From positions 1 to 64,000 of the forward strand of contig MDYQ01000110.1 of NCBI GenBank assembly GCA_003024175.1: a DNA stretch of 64,000 bases, given 5' to 3'. Below are positions 12,502-23,841 of the stretch, piece after piece. Positions within the stretch are counted from its first letter, which is position 1. Every line of letters starts with the position of its first letter. The stretch comes from Planoprotostelium fungivorum. Taxonomy: Eukaryota; Evosea; Variosea; Cavosteliida; Cavosteliaceae. The notes beneath the pieces are model-generated. The model saw nothing but the letters and a program-made list of their open reading frames with translations, was not told the DNA's origin and did not search any database. Position numbers and translations under genes: made by a program.

Positions 12502-14160
12502 TTACAGTATGGGGGGAGAGGGATCCGAAGGCGTCTGTAGAGTGTCAGATACTTCTCGAATCTCCTGCACCTCTGGGCCTTTCTGCGGCGCATCGCCAGC
12601 TGGCGTCGGTTTCTTCTCCAAGAGCTCTTGCAGAAAGTTGGTGACCCTATCATCGTCAACTTGAACCCTAGAAGGAACAGACACCTCTGCAGCTTCTTGC
12701 GCGAGGCAGTCTGAGCGAATCGATTGAGTCTCTGAAAGAGGAAGGGAACGTTCTTCCTCATGTAGATGTCCATGACGTCCTCCATGACCTCCTGCTGCTC
12801 CGAACACAAGGCTCTCATCTTGTCCATCATCGCATTGCTCCTCTTCACCGCCGTGTTCCTCTTCACTTCCCTGATATCCTTCTTCACTCTCTTCCCTTCC
12901 TCTCTCAGTTTTTCTCTTCACACTGACTCACTCTTCTTCGTTCCCTTCTCTCCCCCGTGTGTGCCATCGTCCTCTCTGATGATCTTCCCCATCATGAGTG
13001 TGTCTGTCACGTCGTCCTCTCTACTCCATCAGATCCACCTCTACATCCTCTCACCTCTCGTGTCCCTTATCTTCCAAGTTGTTCGGTAACATACCGTGGC
13101 TCATGTTCTCCTCTTCTTCGTCTTCCTCTTCGTCGTCTTCTTCTTCTTCCGATTGAGAGTCTACAGTGGAGTGCAGGTCGTGTTGGTTGTTCATGACACC
13201 ATTGTGGTTCATCAGGTGATCCCCTTCCGTTTCGATCTGTGTCTTGTCACTGTAAACTCGCACCAATTGACTTACGTTCACTTTCTTCATGGACATATCG
13301 TTTAGAACCTCTCTCCGCATGTCTACGTTCTCTTCTAGTTCTCCTCCCCTCCTCTCTTCCATCGCCTGTCATTCGAGTCAGTTTGAAATCTGAAGGAATG
13401 GCAGGCACCTTGTCATCCATGAAGACCAGAGAGGGATGTGAAGAGTATTCGTTGCCTCCTGCATTCTGAACGAGATGAGATGTGATATGTGGAAAAATGT
13501 GTGAGAGATTAAGGAGAGAGGAGAGAGAGGAGAGCCGAAGACTTACCATCATCATGAAGGCGAAGACTTTTTCTCTCCACAATGAATAGACTGAACCGAT
13601 CTTACAGGATGGACAGATCATGAATTTGTCAAATTTGGTGAAATGACTCCATTCCCCCGGCTTGAGTCTCTCCTTGGAATGGAAAAAACGATTTGCAGAC
13701 AGTCCCTGTCGTCCATGAATGAAGATGAGAGGAAAAGAGTTCACTTGGATGTGCAATCGAGGTACGATAGCGTGGAGATCAAAGACGATCCTCCCCTCTG
13801 ATGATCTTCTCATCCAGTCAATCTCGTTTAGATGGCTCGTCCATTCGACTCCTGTTCCGTGATGTCAGATGTGATACACGACGTCGTGTACAAAAAGGAT
13901 CATTCATCTTTACCTGAGAGGTGGTTGAGAGCGAGATGCAGATGGACGGATGGGTCCGCATTATTATTTGTGTGGAAGGCATTATCTGTGGGTGGTGCGA
14001 TGAAAGTGTGTCCTACGGCATCGGGAAACAGCACTCCCGAATTGTTCGTATAGCCTGCTCCCTCTGATACAAAGTGGTGGTGTCCACTGTTACTCTCTTC
14101 CGTTTGTGATCCCTTCAATTCGATCAGTCTCTTCTTGTGTGTGAGTATGTACCTCTTCAT
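12502..14160 (-). CDS. Uncharacterised protein with acidic tract
   Basis: I do not recognise the family. The N-terminal exon starts MKRYILTHKKRLIEL. A middle exon contains FMICPSCKIGSVY, a possible single CxxC knuckle. A 44-nt intron near 13370 joins FMDDK to AMEERRGGEL. A strongly acidic run (EEEEDDEEEDEEEE) follows, then a basic helical region (REVKRNTAVKRSNAMMDKM) and a C-terminus LQEL...PSPPIL. The last two segments are in different frames, and a 17-nt GT-AG stretch at 12668-12684 restores the frame exactly. The stop (12502-12504) lies 47 bp from the stop of the convergent upstream gene. An in-frame Met at 14205 is an alternative start. The acidic tract suggests a nuclear or nucleolar protein, but that is inference. 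Confidence 0.55.
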
Positions 14161-14205
14161 TTTGGTTGATAGGTTCCGCCTAGGATGGAATTGAGTTGAA
14201 CACAA

Positions 14206-14554
14206 TGGATGATGCAGATGATGTCACCTGATAATATTCCGCACTAAACTGGACGGGAGGCTCTTCACCATTAGAGACTGCCTCACGTATCATATACGCT
14301 GTTCTGTGATTCTACATTCGGATGAGCTACGGTATTAAAATCAAATCACCTGTGGCACCGCTGAGTATGACTCAGAGACGGAACTATTGTTCATCGGTTG
14401 ACCTCAGATCCTCTGCGATGTTCGAGTTTCAAACTTTTGAAATACAGGTCACGTGCCAACATCACCATACTTGATGCTCCTCTCCTTTCCCCGTCACAAG
14501 GGGTTCCTCAACTCTTTCTCTGTCAGAAGATTTTCATCGTTTCAGAGTGAGGAG
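14206..14554. other. Divergent intergenic region
   Basis: This stretch lies between a minus-strand gene and the plus-strand exonuclease gene. It contains no convincing frame and presumably holds both promoters and 5' leaders. Confidence 0.35.
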
Positions 14555-15794
14555 ATGGATGTGATGTCATCTGACGAGCCGCATAGGGAGGAGCTCAGAT
14601 CCGCTGAAACCAAGACTGTACGATTTCTTGACCGTTCAAACAGCGAAGCCTATCACGGGACAACATGTAATCCGAAGTAATCTCTACCATTCATTCATTC
14701 ACCTCAGATCGTAAGATGGTTCCCCAATAACCCACCCAAACCTCCTCCTCACTTCTTAGGAAACTTCATACGTTTATATTTTGAAGACAAAGACGATCTG
14801 TGGTACGGTGTTGTCGATCACTTGAAGGCAAACAGATCCAAAGTCACATCGACTCCGGAGGGATTCTTCATGTGTCCTCCCACAGAGAGAGCAGGAACCG
14901 TCGCTATCATCTTGAAGGAAAAGAACATCACACCCAGAGTCAGGTTGGAGTTGGATCAGCAGCGATCGACCAAGACGGATCGTTTCAGAGGGGAGACGCG
15001 CGTCGTCGATCATCCATCTCAGGTGGAGGATTCCATCCGATTTCTCTTAGAGGATCATCCAGATGAAGCCATCTTGGTGAGATCATCCATCTCCCCGACG
15101 ACCAACACGAACAGGGAATGGACCTCGAATGGAAACCGTACATAGAGCCTGCACCTGCCACCATACCTTCCCTCTTACAGCTCTCTACGAGAACCCGTGC
15201 CGTCCTCTTCCGCCTCTTGCCTCTTTGTGGTTCCTCAGTCGAAGAATTCAAAGCTCCCACGGCCCTACCTCCTCCCTTGGTTGCACTCCTGCAGAACCCG
15301 AAGATACGTAAAGTGGGTGTTGCCTTGGGTGAGTCGTGTTCACATCGATGCCACGCTGATGGACATCAGACGGAGACGTCTACAAGATGAGACATTTCTT
15401 TGGAGTAGAGGTGGGAAGGATAGATGGGGAGGGAATGACCCTGATAGACGCTCAACACGGTGGACATCTCCAACATGCCCCTCACTCAGAGGTGCCAGAA
15501 GAAGGGTCTCGCTTGGTTGTCTTCCGCTTTTCTCGGATTTCAGCCGGAGAAGGGACCCCAGATGTCAAATTGGGAGGCAGAAGAGCTATCTGCATCACAG
15601 ATTCACTATGCAGGTGTGTCTCTCTTCCATCCTCTACTGTCTCTTCTGTTTCTCATCTCTACTGTCTCTCTTGTTATCTCATCGATACAGCGACGGATGC
15701 ACACTGCAGTCTGGAGATCTACAATCAAATGGAGAGGGTCCAATACAAGACGTGGTATGAGCGGCTGAAAGAGACGGGTTACATACAGAACTGA
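14555..15794 (+). CDS. WRN-type 3'-5' exonuclease domain protein (DEDDy family)
   Basis: Spliced exons give the WRN/EXD-like exonuclease fold. GMDLEWKPYI holds the first D-x-E metal ligands. LPPPLVALLQNPKIRKVGVA is the middle helix block, MRHFFGVEV follows, and LSNWEAEELSASQIHYA joins ATDAHCSLEIY across a phase-1 intron, giving the last motif YAATDA with the tyrosine-variant DEDDy ligands. An N-terminal segment with FIRLYFEDKDDLWYGVV precedes the nuclease and is not recognised. No helicase domain follows, unlike animal WRN; stand-alone exonucleases of this type are known in plants and protists. It likely acts in DNA repair or end processing. The first splice junction (about 14600-14720) is uncertain. 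The stop is at 15792-15794. Confidence 0.82.
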
Positions 15795-16049
15795 AGATGA
15801 TGTTTGTATCGGTGTGGATCTTTCTCCACCTCGTGATGATGCCCATAAGAGGAAGTTTGTATCTCTCAGAGTCCTCAGCAGATCGACTTCCTGCATGAAC
15901 TCCACCCTACCCTCCTCGTCGACTGTGTTGATCATGGTGTTCTACTTCGTGGTATCAAGCTGAATGCCGGAGAGCTCTATACAAAGAGCAGTTTCGCACT
16001 CTGTGTGGAACGAGCTCCACCAAATTATTTTTCTCTCCACGTCTGCCAT
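15606..16049 (-). CDS. Possible antisense small gene overlapping the exonuclease 3' end
   Basis: A minus-strand Met (16047-16049, MADVERKIIWWSSF) opens a frame that joins through a 63-nt GT-AG intron to DEEGRVEFMQEVDLL, then stays open into the 3' exon of the exonuclease gene. Composition is protein-like, but the overlap with a confident gene on the other strand and the lack of a family make this weak. The plus strand of the same piece is also open but reads into an atc-repeat-derived His run, which looks non-coding. Confidence 0.25.
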
Positions 16050-16600
16050 CACAATCATCTAGATCATCATCATGATCGTTACGGAATCAATCCATCAGAC
16101 GAGCGACCAATTAGACATCTACTTAATCACCGCAGGTGATGGAAGCGGAGCACACGAGAGTTCGACGTCATGATGAACAAGCTCCACGTACGACGTTCTC
16201 ATCACCTCACTGATACCGTTGAACTTGGCAATCGACAGTAACGGGAATTCCCCGCTAAAGGTGGCACAATACCCCCAGTCCAGATGGTTTAGGAGTGAGC
16301 CGATGGATGGTCACACTGACGGAAGGCCACACAGAAGACGTGAGCAACGCGATTGCAACGATGGGCGGAAGATCAAATTGTTAAAAAAGATGGAGGTCGT
16401 CAAACGATGATGGAGTCGTTGAGCCATGTTACACCGTACATCCACTCTGTACGATTGTACACTGTCACTAACGTTACATCTAGGCTCTTCTTTGTATTCC
16501 GTACACGTTCTTCTATCTTCTGTTTGAAGTCTGAATTATATCTCCTGTGGTTATCACCGTTCATGTGGTAGTTTGTTTGATAGTAGGGTGTGGGGTGGAA
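16050..16600. other. Unresolved region
   Basis: Short plus-strand frames exist (for example from 16219) without recognisable domains or clear splice partners. It could be 5' exons of the next candidate gene. Confidence 0.25.
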
Positions 16601-17061
16601 ATTTCAGAGGAAAAGATGGGAAAGAGGTGTCTCACCATGAAGAACTTTCTCTGCCTGGGCTCGTTCGGATTGGCTCCTGCAATGCAGGACGATCCAGTGA
16701 CGACACCGTGTATCTTCCTCTACAACGAGTCAGATGATCGGATGGTGATCTCTTCTCAGCCCCATCCTCACCGTGACCGGTTCGTCTGCAGAATCATTTC
16801 AAAATTCAAATTTTACCAGGAACTGTACCTCCCAGTCACCCATTCGTCTAAATCCGTCTTCTGTCTATACATTCCGTACAGAATGTCAGGGTGTACCTTG
16901 TTGTAGAGGATGACTTTCAGGTTCGTCCTCTTTTATTGATGATTCACGCTGCACCGTGGCGTGGTGACCTCATCTACAACGAGAAAACGTTTCACTATCC
17001 TGCAGCGCAGATGGCTTGCTTTGATCTCTTATTGTACGGTGACGTGACAAGCGTCGTCTGA
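16601..17061 (+). CDS. Uncharacterised plus-strand coding segments
   Basis: Two frames look coding. One contains MKNFLCLGSFGLAPAMQDD and CIFLYNESDDRMVI. The other is a continuous 68-codon frame including VRVYLVVEDDFQVRPLLLM and FHYPAAQMACFDLLLYGD, ending with TGA at 17059-17061. They are probably exons of one gene, but the junction was not resolved and no family is recognised. Boundaries are approximate. Confidence 0.3.
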
Positions 17062-17526
17062 AATCCTACCCATTGATGATGACGAGACATTTGTGTTCTT
17101 CCTCTAAGCTTCTCTTCTTGTCCTGGCGATGACGTTGGTTGCGTGGTACTGACCATCTTCATATGTTCTCTGTGTAATCACCGACGCTCCGAATTCTCAT
17201 CTACATCATGGTGGCTCTCCTCCTGAGGTCTGTTCCTCTCAGACCACTGTGGAATTATGGATGTCACGGAAAGATCATCATCGGATCGTTCAAACTGGTA
17301 TGTCTATGTCATGATTGGATGTGACTGTGTGTCATGAGGGTGTGACCGAGAATGGATGGTAACGTATAAATCATAACTTTGAGAAAATTGGAGTGGAAGT
17401 GCTATGGATGTGACAGAGTAAGGTCATTACGGAATAATCAACGCGGAACAATGTTGTTCCGCCACAGCTACAAAACCATAAATTCGAGCCAACAAACGAC
17501 ACAAGCAACACAGTAACACAACAAAC
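17062..17526. other. Intergenic or unresolved region
   Basis: A short plus-strand frame near 17208 (RPLWNYGCHGKIIIG) may be an exon. Otherwise nothing is supportable. The last 100 bp are AT-richer and form the upstream region of the Sec14-type gene. Confidence 0.3.
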
Positions 17527-18682
17527 ATGGTATTAGAAGAAGTCGATTCCCCTCTTGGTTTCCCTGGTCATCTGGATGGAGAGCAGACGGAGAAGTTGAA
17601 GAGCTTCCAGCAGCAGATGGACGATTGGCGCGCTCAACATCCACAGGAGGTGAGAGACTGGAGTTGCTCAGCGCGAATAATGAGAGATAGGCTGTGTTGG
17701 AAGATTATGTGGAACAGGGTCTGACCTCTACGGGACGAACAGACGCGAAGGAGATGATGCACTTGAAGTTCTTACGAGCTCGTGGATTCAACGTGAAGGT
17801 GAGTGTTTTTGCTTCCAATCGACGTTTATCGAACGATATCGTCAGGTAGCCTTCGATCTGTATACCACAAACTTATTGTGGGGCGTCAAATTTCAAGACA
17901 TTGGAGTGAAGAATCTCACCATGGATATGGTCGCCAACGAGATCCATTCCGGTATGTCTTCTCTACCAAATGTCCATCATGTCAAGTGAAATAGGAAAAT
18001 GTTTCGCATACGGAACAGATCTCGATGGAAGACCTTGCACCTGGGTTCGAGTAGGACTACACAAGAAGAGTAAATCGGACTCTGCCGAACTGGAAAGGTA
18101 CATGGCCTGGTTCTTCGACAAATCCAAGCTGGTGAGAAACACACCTCCATCCCGTCTGATGAAGATGTAGACTCTAAAGCCACCCATCGAGACGGCCACC
18201 GTCGTCATCGACCTCTCCGGCATCTCCATGGACAGTCTTGTGAGTCTTCGTGAACAAGACGTCCAACTCATCATCTTCCAGGACATGACTGCAGCTCGAA
18301 ACTTGAGCGACATGCTCGGACAGAGATATCCAGAGAGTCTCGGTTACGGCCTGTTGGTGGATGCACCCTGGATCTTCTCTGCATTCTGGAAGGTCTTGAA
18401 GCCATTCATCGACCCCCGAACCATCAAGAAGATCCAATTCGTCAGCAGGAAGGATCTGTCCAAGGTGAACCCTCTCACTTCTATCATCATCATCATCGCC
18501 ATCAACATCATCATCATCATCATCATCTAATGGTGGCGCAGTTTGTCGCACCAGAACAGACACCGACCCTGTTTGGAGGCACCGCAGAGTACACACAAGA
18601 CAAGGATCCCGTGTTGACCCTCTCTGGTGGAGTCTCCCAGTTACCCCCCAAGAAAGAAGATCAGAGGAATTCGAAGAACTAA
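17527..18682 (+). CDS. Sec14-like CRAL-TRIO lipid-transfer protein
   Basis: The protein begins MVLEEVDSPLGFPGHL and splices to a CRAL-TRIO N-terminal segment (MMHLKFLRARGFNVK). The lipid-binding domain follows, with KCFAYGTDLDGRPCTWVRVG, ATVVIDLSGISMDSL, and then RYPESLGYGLLVDAPWIFSA, the classic yPE-l....i..P..f motif, followed by WKVLKPFIDPRTIKKIQFV. The C-terminus carries ELVAPEQ-type text and ends at 18682. Sec14-like proteins exchange phospholipids such as phosphatidylinositol between membranes and regulate lipid kinases. At least six introns are present; the last contains a long (atc)n run around 18480-18530. Confidence 0.88.
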
Positions 18683-18691
18683 GTGCAAATG

Positions 18692-18870
18692 TCTATACTA
18701 TAAATATTTCCATTGTACTGCTGTCTACACTATGTATACATCTCCATTAATAGATTCTACACTATGTATACATCTCCATTAATAGATTCCACACTATGTA
18801 AACACTTCCATTGTACTATCACCGTCTACACTATGTGAGTATCTCCATTGAAGTAGAATCTGCACTATGA
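18692..18870. repeat. Degenerate minisatellite, period about 32-36 bp
   Basis: About five copies of a unit resembling ctacactatgtatacatctc plus a cattaatagatt-type tail run head to tail in the 3' flank of the Sec14-type gene. The second and third copies are nearly identical over more than 30 bp; the outer copies are more diverged. It lies between two convergent genes, so it may sit in the 3' UTR. Confidence 0.8.
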
Positions 18871-18962
18871 AAGTGAATCATGAAAGTTTTGACCCTGAAG
18901 AATCATGTAGATGTAGAGTGAATCATCATTGTACTAGAGTTTCATTCATGGATGTTTATTGT

Positions 18963-20099
18963 TCACAAGACACCCCACAGGGTCTCGAAGGAGCTGCACA
19001 GTTTACCTTTCGTTCTTCAGTCGAGAGGACACGTGAGATGATGGTGTCGAGAGATGATGAGAAGAGGAAACTCACCACAGGTGACGGAGGCGCTGAGATT
19101 GTAACTGGAGATGGACACTGTTTCCTCCACGAATCCGGGTGAGATGTCACCTTCTTCACATCAGAAGAGAAGAATGAGATAAGAGGAAAAGTAAGACAGA
19201 AGCAGTATAGATGAGGGTATAGAGTAGGAGTGGGAAGATAGAAGGAGAGTGGAAGGATGGAGGAGGCACCGTGAGAGAAACCACCGACGACGAAAACGAC
19301 TGGGTTCGATGTTTCAGTGAAGTTGGCCTTGACGTAGTCATCAAGGGGCACCAGCTTCTCCTGCGAGATCTCCAATCCTATTTTACGTGTGTTGGCAGGG
19401 AAGTACTGTGTCACTGGGTTCTTGATCACTTTCATCAGCTTGGTTCCTCCCTGTGCGGATCGAATGCTGAATCTGTGCAGTAGTTCGACTGATCACATCA
19501 GTCGGCGTTCATTCGATCGAGCTCACCCATCAGACCAGAGAACCTCTTGAATGTTCTGGGGATGCGAATCTCTGGGTGGACCTGTCGAACGTGAGTCGTT
19601 CTCTTGCATTCTTACTGACCTCGACGAGAATGTTGCCCACTGTGCGGATGTAGATCTGCAACAGTCCAGCTTTGTTCAGAGGACTGTCTAAGAGAGTCAT
19701 CAAGCACTGTGACGTGTTATCCCTCATACAAGTTGAGAGATTCACCTGGTGAGTGATATCAGGTCTGGCATCACCCTCCTTCTCTTTTCTCTTTTTAAGG
19801 ATGTGGGAGTGATCATCAGTGTTGAGGAGCTGATATTGGTCCTTCACTTTGATCGTCTCTAAGTGACAGCCATCAAGGAGAACGATGAGTTTCTTCTCAT
19901 TGGCAGACACCTTCGTTCCACTTTCTTGTTTGACTTCCACCTTAGATGACGATGCATCCTGTTCTGCCTTCTCTTCCAACTTGATGATGGATACAGAGGC
20001 AGATGCGTCGGGTCCCTCAGCAGCTGGTGTTTCCTCCTTTATATTGGCACTGTTTCGTATCTCTGTTCTCCTTCTCTTCGATCCTTGTCCTCCCGCCAT
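18963..20099 (-). CDS. EMG1: EMG1/NEP1 rRNA pseudouridine N1-methyltransferase
   Basis: The exons match the SPOUT-family enzyme that methylates a pseudouridine of 18S rRNA and is needed for 40S biogenesis. Landmarks are LIVLLDGCHLETIKV (N-terminal strand), ARPDITHQ joined to CLMTLLDSPLNKAGLLQIYI, IRIPRTFKRFSGLM, LLKVIKNPVTQYFPAN, PVVFVVGGFSHG (SAM-binding trefoil-knot loop), and VSISSYNLSASVTCG. The C-terminus is SFETLWGVL, as in the family, with TGA at 18963-18965. A Lys/Glu-rich N-terminal extension begins MAGGQGSKRRR. The frame is also open up to a Met at 20201 (MNPSQDEK), a possible longer start. It acts in the nucleolus. Confidence 0.92.
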
Positions 20100-20279
20100 G
20101 CTGCTGATTGTCTTTTGAGTCTCAAACTTTTCTCGGGATGGTGAAATAGAAGAATAAATCAAAATAAAGTAGTCGACCTTCTCATCTTGGGAGGGGTTCA
20201 TATTCGGTCAGCTGGGTTTTGGATGATATTACTTTGAGATGATTTGTTCATTGTCGCCACCATCGGATGGACAACCAAG

Positions 20280-20696
20280 TTATGCAGAGGAGCCACCGCT
20301 GATGGAAGTACGGGTGTTACCAGCAACACTGTAGTATTCTGAAATATCCGTCTGTCTTCTCGTCTCGTCTGCTTAACGTGAGATGGACGGTGCTCTCCTG
20401 ATCTCCACCCGGTGGACACATGATGTACATTATCATCTCATCAGCGTCACATGTGACAATGTCATAGAGAGGACACATCCTCTTTATTCCTTCTCATGGC
20501 ATACTCGTTGATCGTTCCATTGTTACAGGTGAAGATCCAAGTGTTGTTCGTCGGCGCAGATTGGCTTGACGAAGTAGATGGTACATCTCTTGCTCGTGGG
20601 TGTCTGTTTCAACATGATGCAATCGACGATTATGCGATAGGAAACTCCACGGAGTTTAAGAATCCAACACAACGACCACATTGAATACATCGCCAT
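20280..20696 (-). CDS. Uncharacterised small protein
   Basis: A two-exon model starts MAMYSMWSLCWILKLR and continues through KRCTIYFVKPICADEQ. A GT-AG intron then joins it in phase to MCPLYDIVTCDADEMIM, ending with TAA at 20280-20282. It lies between the SH3 gene and EMG1 on the same strand. A competing frame through the first part (ETDTHEQEMYHLLRQANLRR) is also open, so the first exon is uncertain. No family is recognised. Confidence 0.35.
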
Positions 20697-20828
20697 TTAC
20701 AGCACTCGGCTTCAATTTGAACAGCCAATCAATGCCTACAGAAGCAGTGGCATCGAGATGAACCGTTGCGATCGTCTCGTCACATCCCTTCACTCTACGA
20801 CTACAAGAGAGACCACCGTTGTGCACAT

Positions 20829-22708
20829 TTATTCTCCCGGTGATACCACGGGCGCGGTGAAAGCGTGTGGGTACCATCCAAACCTGGCAGCTCCCTGCAG
20901 CTCACCAAAGGCCCATCCATTGTCCTCGTCTGACTCTCTCAACAGGAAGATGATGTCCCCCGCTTTGAACGTCAGGTCACCTGGTCTCCCTTCAGCTTCA
21001 CATCCACAAACACACGCGCCCCAACGAGAGACGTGTGTGAATCGGACTACACACCAGATTGCTCGTCTTTCGAATCTTCAGTGGCTACCACTTGCTTTGG
21101 ATTGGCCGGCAGCTCTTCTATGTAATTGGAAGGAAATCTACCCAAGTTGCCAGTGTTGTGTGATTTTCCCAACCACCAACCGTCGGAATATTTTTTGAGA
21201 ATAAATATGATCTCGTTGGCCTCGAAGGATAGATCTCCGCTCCTGTGTCCACCGTACTCGTACAGTGACAGGCCCATCACTCTCACGTCTCCGGGGGATG
21301 TCCCTCCTGAAGGTGGTCCACTGTGTGTCTCCTGCTTTCTCTTTCAGTCTCTTTCTTCTCTCAAACTTTTCGTTCATCGTCATTAATCACATCGACCATG
21401 ATGATGATGACACATGCGATGATAGACAGACATTCGATGGACTCACTCTGGACATTGGAGGAGGAATCAACAGAGAAGGTGGTCCAGAATTCACAACGGG
21501 AGAGGGTTGTGCACTCTGTCCTCCTTGCTCGTGGGCCACAGAGAGGTAATAGATCTGCTCGTTGATCTGTGATATGGCATCCACCGTCTTTCGCGCCTCT
21601 TTTTCCGTCTTGTATAATCTCTCCGTTAGAGCGTCAATCTCCCTCTGCTGTCTCGATGTGATCTGATGCAGATGAGTCTCCTCCTCTCTCTGCTCTTCCT
21701 CTCACCTCCTTCTGTTTGTCTAGGCTGTCGTTGAGCGACCGGATGATCTGTGATATGGTCACGTGATGATGATGGAGGTGATATGACGTGTGATGGGAGA
21801 TGATGGATGACAGACCTCGCTCTGCATGGTCTGCTGAGAAGATGCAAAGCCTCTCATGGATCCACCGAGACCTCTCCCGAACGAATTCATCGTGGCGAAA
21901 GACGACATGGAGTTGGTGTTGCTGTCGTCCGACGAATTACCCTGCTTACATTATTACTCCCTCCTTCTCTTCTTTCGTCTCACGTGTTCTCCTTCTCGCA
22001 TGGCCTTGATCTGTTGGTTCATCTCTTTCAGCTTTTTCTTCGTTCTCTTTCTCGAATTGAGCAGACGAACGATGACCTTGTTCTGCAATTCGGCTTGATC
22101 TACTCCCGTCAGTCTATGTGATGTGAAGATAGACTGACCGTGGTGTGTGATGAGCGTGTCGTTTAATTTCTTTTCCAATAGTCTGACTTCATTCTCCAAT
22201 CTCGTTACCTGATTTAATTAATGAGGTGACCTTTCATTCTGGTGTAAACTAGAAATGTCTGACCTTGTCTTTCAGGATTTCTTCTCTGGACGCCATGAAG
22301 CTTGAGCTTGCTCGTGCTGCACCACTCTCCATCAGAGCCAACACCTGCAGATGTTCATATCAGATCGAATCTTGGCGAGAATCTTGTGTGGCTGATAATT
22401 CACAGCGCAGTCAGTGGATGAACCATAGAAGCGGATTTCACCTTCTCTTTAGCCACAGAAGGAGACTGAGGTACTGGTGCAGTGCCTTGTCTGGAGACTT
22501 TCGGTGTGCTAGGTTGAGGCAACTCTCTGATCAGAAGAGGTTTCTTTAGTCCTCTCAAGAGTGCATTGGGTGCATCGATATCCCCTGCAACTTCGGTGGA
22601 AATAGCATCTTCTGCGGATGATGTTTTGTGCTCTCTACCTTTGCCTTCTTCTCTCTGTATTGTGGACGTCCCTCTTCGAGGTCCATCCATCATCAGAGCG
22701 TGATGCAA
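20829..22708 (-). CDS. Coiled-coil protein with tandem C-terminal SH3 domains
   Basis: The N-terminus (MHHALMMDGPRRG) is a Ser/Pro-rich disordered region. A coiled coil follows (LENEVRLLEKKLNDTL, NSRKRTKKKLKEMNQQIKAM, REIDALTERLYKTEKEARK). SH3-1 reads LSLYEYGGHRSGDLSFEANE...DGWWLGK...GRFPSNYIEEL, with the ALYDY-, WW- and SNYV-type motifs. SH3-2 reads GDLTFKAGDIIFLLRES...GWAFGEL...GWYPHAFTAP and ends seven residues later. The layout resembles actin/endocytosis adaptors that bind proline-rich ligands, but I cannot name an orthologue. It is followed on the same strand by small genes; RHEB lies about 100 bp upstream. Confidence 0.75.
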
Positions 22709-22810
22709 AATAAAACTTCTCTTTTTTTCCGTACTCGAAAATTGCGCTCGTGTGACAGACGCCTCACATTTTCAGAACAAGGATGTGGTCTCTCTATTTA
22801 CATCTTTATC

Positions 22811-23597
22811 TCAAGCTATGATGCAGCTACCCTTGTTCGCCTCGCTCGGGGGGCTCGACTCTTTCTCGATCTCCATCACCATCATATTGAAGATGTCCCC
22901 TGTGTTTCTTCAGCCCCCTCCAACTCCTCTCCACTCACCAATGTACTCGTTGTGCTTGCCAGAACATTCCACGAAACCGCAGCCCCAATCTTTCGCGAGC
23001 TTCTGCCCCTCTTCGGTGGTGACTTTCCTGCGGTTGTATGAGTGAATCTGATTGATGATGGGTGCTGATTCTAGTCTCACCTCTCAGAGAAGAGATCGGT
23101 CTTGTTTCCTACGATGACTCTCGGTACTTTGTCTGCGCCGAGAGCGTTGAGAATCTTGTCATTGATAGATTTGATCATGTCGAGGGACTTTCTCGAGGTA
23201 ACAGAGTAAACCAAGATGTAACCGTGAACCCCAACGGAATAATGCTTTTGAAAGATGGAGTATTCATCCTATACGGCTTGTCATCTTCCATTCTTGAGAG
23301 GTGGAGGTAAATGAATAATGATATGGACAAACCTGGCCGGCTGTGTCTACGATCTCGGTGATATAGTCTGTATTCTTGTAACGGATAGTCTTGTGAAATG
23401 TGTTTTCGATTGTTGGGTTGTACTGATCTGCAAAGTGGTTCTCCACAAACTGAATGGTGATAGTGGATTTACCTTCCTTCCATCAGCATCAACGTCATCT
23501 CGACCGAGATGCAATGCGATCTCTGGCGGAAAGAAGCCTCACCCACTGCACGGAATCCCATGACACATATCTTTCTGCTAACTTGTGGTGTAGGCAT
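22811..23597 (-). CDS. RHEB: RHEB-type small GTPase
   Basis: The G1 loop is split by an intron and reads GFRAVG plus KSTITIQFVENHFADQYNPT, keeping the RHEB-specific Arg two residues into the P-loop and the effector PTIENTF. DTAGQ joins DEYSIFQKHYS in the RHEB form of switch II, and VGNKTDLFSE is the G4 NKxD motif. The C-terminus ends CIIA, a CaaX box predicted to be prenylated. RHEB activates TORC1 from endomembranes in response to growth signals. The ATG at 23597 (MPTPQVSRKI) gives the usual short N-terminus. The family call is strong because both the Arg and switch II wording are RHEB-like rather than Ras-like. Confidence 0.92.
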
Positions 23598-23841
23598 TCT
23601 CTTTCTTTTAAGATGGTCACCTCGATCTCTTTCTTCTTCACCGAAAAGTTTTTTTCTCGTCGTTCCAAAAGATTGATCCAGTCCTTCACCGAATCCCACA
23701 GAAACAAGAACACCCAACCCCCTCCATCCCAACAGCGACACCCCCTCCTCCGTCCTCTATATCGACACTTCCCTCTTCTATCCTCTATATCGACAGGACA
23801 GAGAAAAAAGAAAGACGAAACGTTCCTTTATCATCATCCTT

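Noticed and set aside
15880-16130. Plus-strand frame containing a His-rich run (HHNHLDHHHDR)
   Set aside because: The His run comes from atc trinucleotide repeats typical of introns and spacers here; no in-phase exons on either side.
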